Below the pieces are notes generated by a model that had not been told where the DNA came from, did not search any database, and worked only from the letters and a program-made list of their open reading frames with translations. Below are positions 42,161 to 42,328 of a DNA stretch of 42,328 nucleotides, piece after piece (the stretch's first letter is position 1; every line of letters starts with the position of its first letter). The DNA is taken from contig JAURBD010000002.1 of NCBI GenBank assembly GCA_030829155.1, forward strand, positions 1 through 42,328, read 5' to 3'. This stretch comes from Flavobacteriaceae bacterium (GTDB lineage Bacteria > Bacteroidota > Bacteroidia > Flavobacteriales > Flavobacteriaceae). Both the position numbers and the translations under genes were made by a program.

Positions 42161-42328
42161 ATGAAGAAAATAACGAAACAGACTTATATAGATTGGTATT
42201 CAAACATGCTCTTTTGGAGAAAGTTTGAAGATAAATTAGCTGCAGTTTATATTCAACAAAAGGTTAGAGGTTTCCTACATTTATATAATGGGCAAGAGGC
42301 AATTTTGGCGGGTTCACTTCATGCGATG
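42161..42328 (+). CDS. pdhA: Pyruvate dehydrogenase E1 component alpha subunit, N-terminal fragment
   Basis: The first 56 codons of a gene cut by the window end. YIDWYSNMLFWRKFEDKLAA and VRGFLHLYNGQEAILAG match the N-terminus of bacterial PdhA, the thiamine-diphosphate-dependent subunit that decarboxylates pyruvate. The His in FLHLYNGQEA is a known active-site neighbour. The ThDP motif lies beyond the window. Preceded by 156 bp of noncoding AT-rich DNA after porV. Confidence 0.88.
   Translation, partial: MKKITKQTYIDWYSNMLFWRKFEDKLAAVYIQQKVRGFLHLYNGQEAILAGSLHAM

Overview
This window comes from an AT-rich member of the Bacteroidota, almost certainly a flavobacterium and most likely a marine one. 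The evidence is gldJ and porV (gliding motility and type IX secretion), the mevalonate route to isoprenoids, several sites matching the Bacteroidota promoter element TAnnTTTG, and an arsenosugar operon. Genes are tightly packed: many are 1-14 bp apart or overlap, including convergent pairs, which suggests a compact genome. There is no phage, insertion sequence, integrase or CRISPR array.

Layout. 1-2292: end of trmB, an alkyltransferase-like DNA repair protein lacking the acceptor cysteine, then an Fe-S run (Mrp/ApbC, a NifU-domain protein, a 2Fe-2S ferredoxin). 2342-3596: a lipoprotein glycerophosphodiesterase and TspO. 3682-7379: an isoprenoid run (mvaD, a mevalonate kinase-like GHMP kinase, a UbiA prenyltransferase) ending in a pseudouridine synthase. 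7363-10903, minus strand: three glycosyltransferases (polyprenyl-phosphate type, cellulose synthase-like, and GT-C). 10988-13881, minus: a membrane polyferredoxin with an FAD oxidoreductase partner. 14040-14475: a decayed SRPBCC gene.

14571-19802, minus: a seven-gene operon, the clearest specialised system here. It encodes an AhpD-like protein, radical SAM ArsS, transferase 1, purine nucleoside phosphorylase, ArsM, a DUF547 protein and transferase 2. Together they suggest a route from arsenite, via methylation and adenosylation, to a dimethylarsinoyl-riboside that is then trimmed and possibly glycosylated.

19924-21709: an M15 peptidase, an acetyltransferase, an acetyltransferase pseudogene with three in-frame stops, and tRNA-Gly(UCC). 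21829-26136: two related secreted carboxypeptidase-regulatory-like proteins, a DUF6702-like protein and a large M1 metallopeptidase. 26205-29106: TatA-like protein, O-methyltransferase, flavin reductase, a small membrane protein and a PKD-type lipoprotein. 29116-33001, minus: an FAD-linked 2-hydroxyacid dehydrogenase, both succinyl-CoA:3-ketoacid CoA-transferase subunits, and an alanine dehydrogenase interrupted by one UGA. 33180-37619: a DUF1456 protein, a small exported ankyrin protein, a 416-bp noncoding stretch with two inverted repeats, and a 1067-residue BNR-repeat protein. 37621-42328: murF and gldJ (minus), divergent porV, and the start of pdhA. porU, which I recall sitting between gldJ and porV in F. 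johnsoniae, is absent from that position.

Three genes carry disabling changes (SRPBCC, GNAT, alanine dehydrogenase). They may be real decay or sequence error; reads would decide. All functional names rest on recognition of motifs and gene context, not on database searches.
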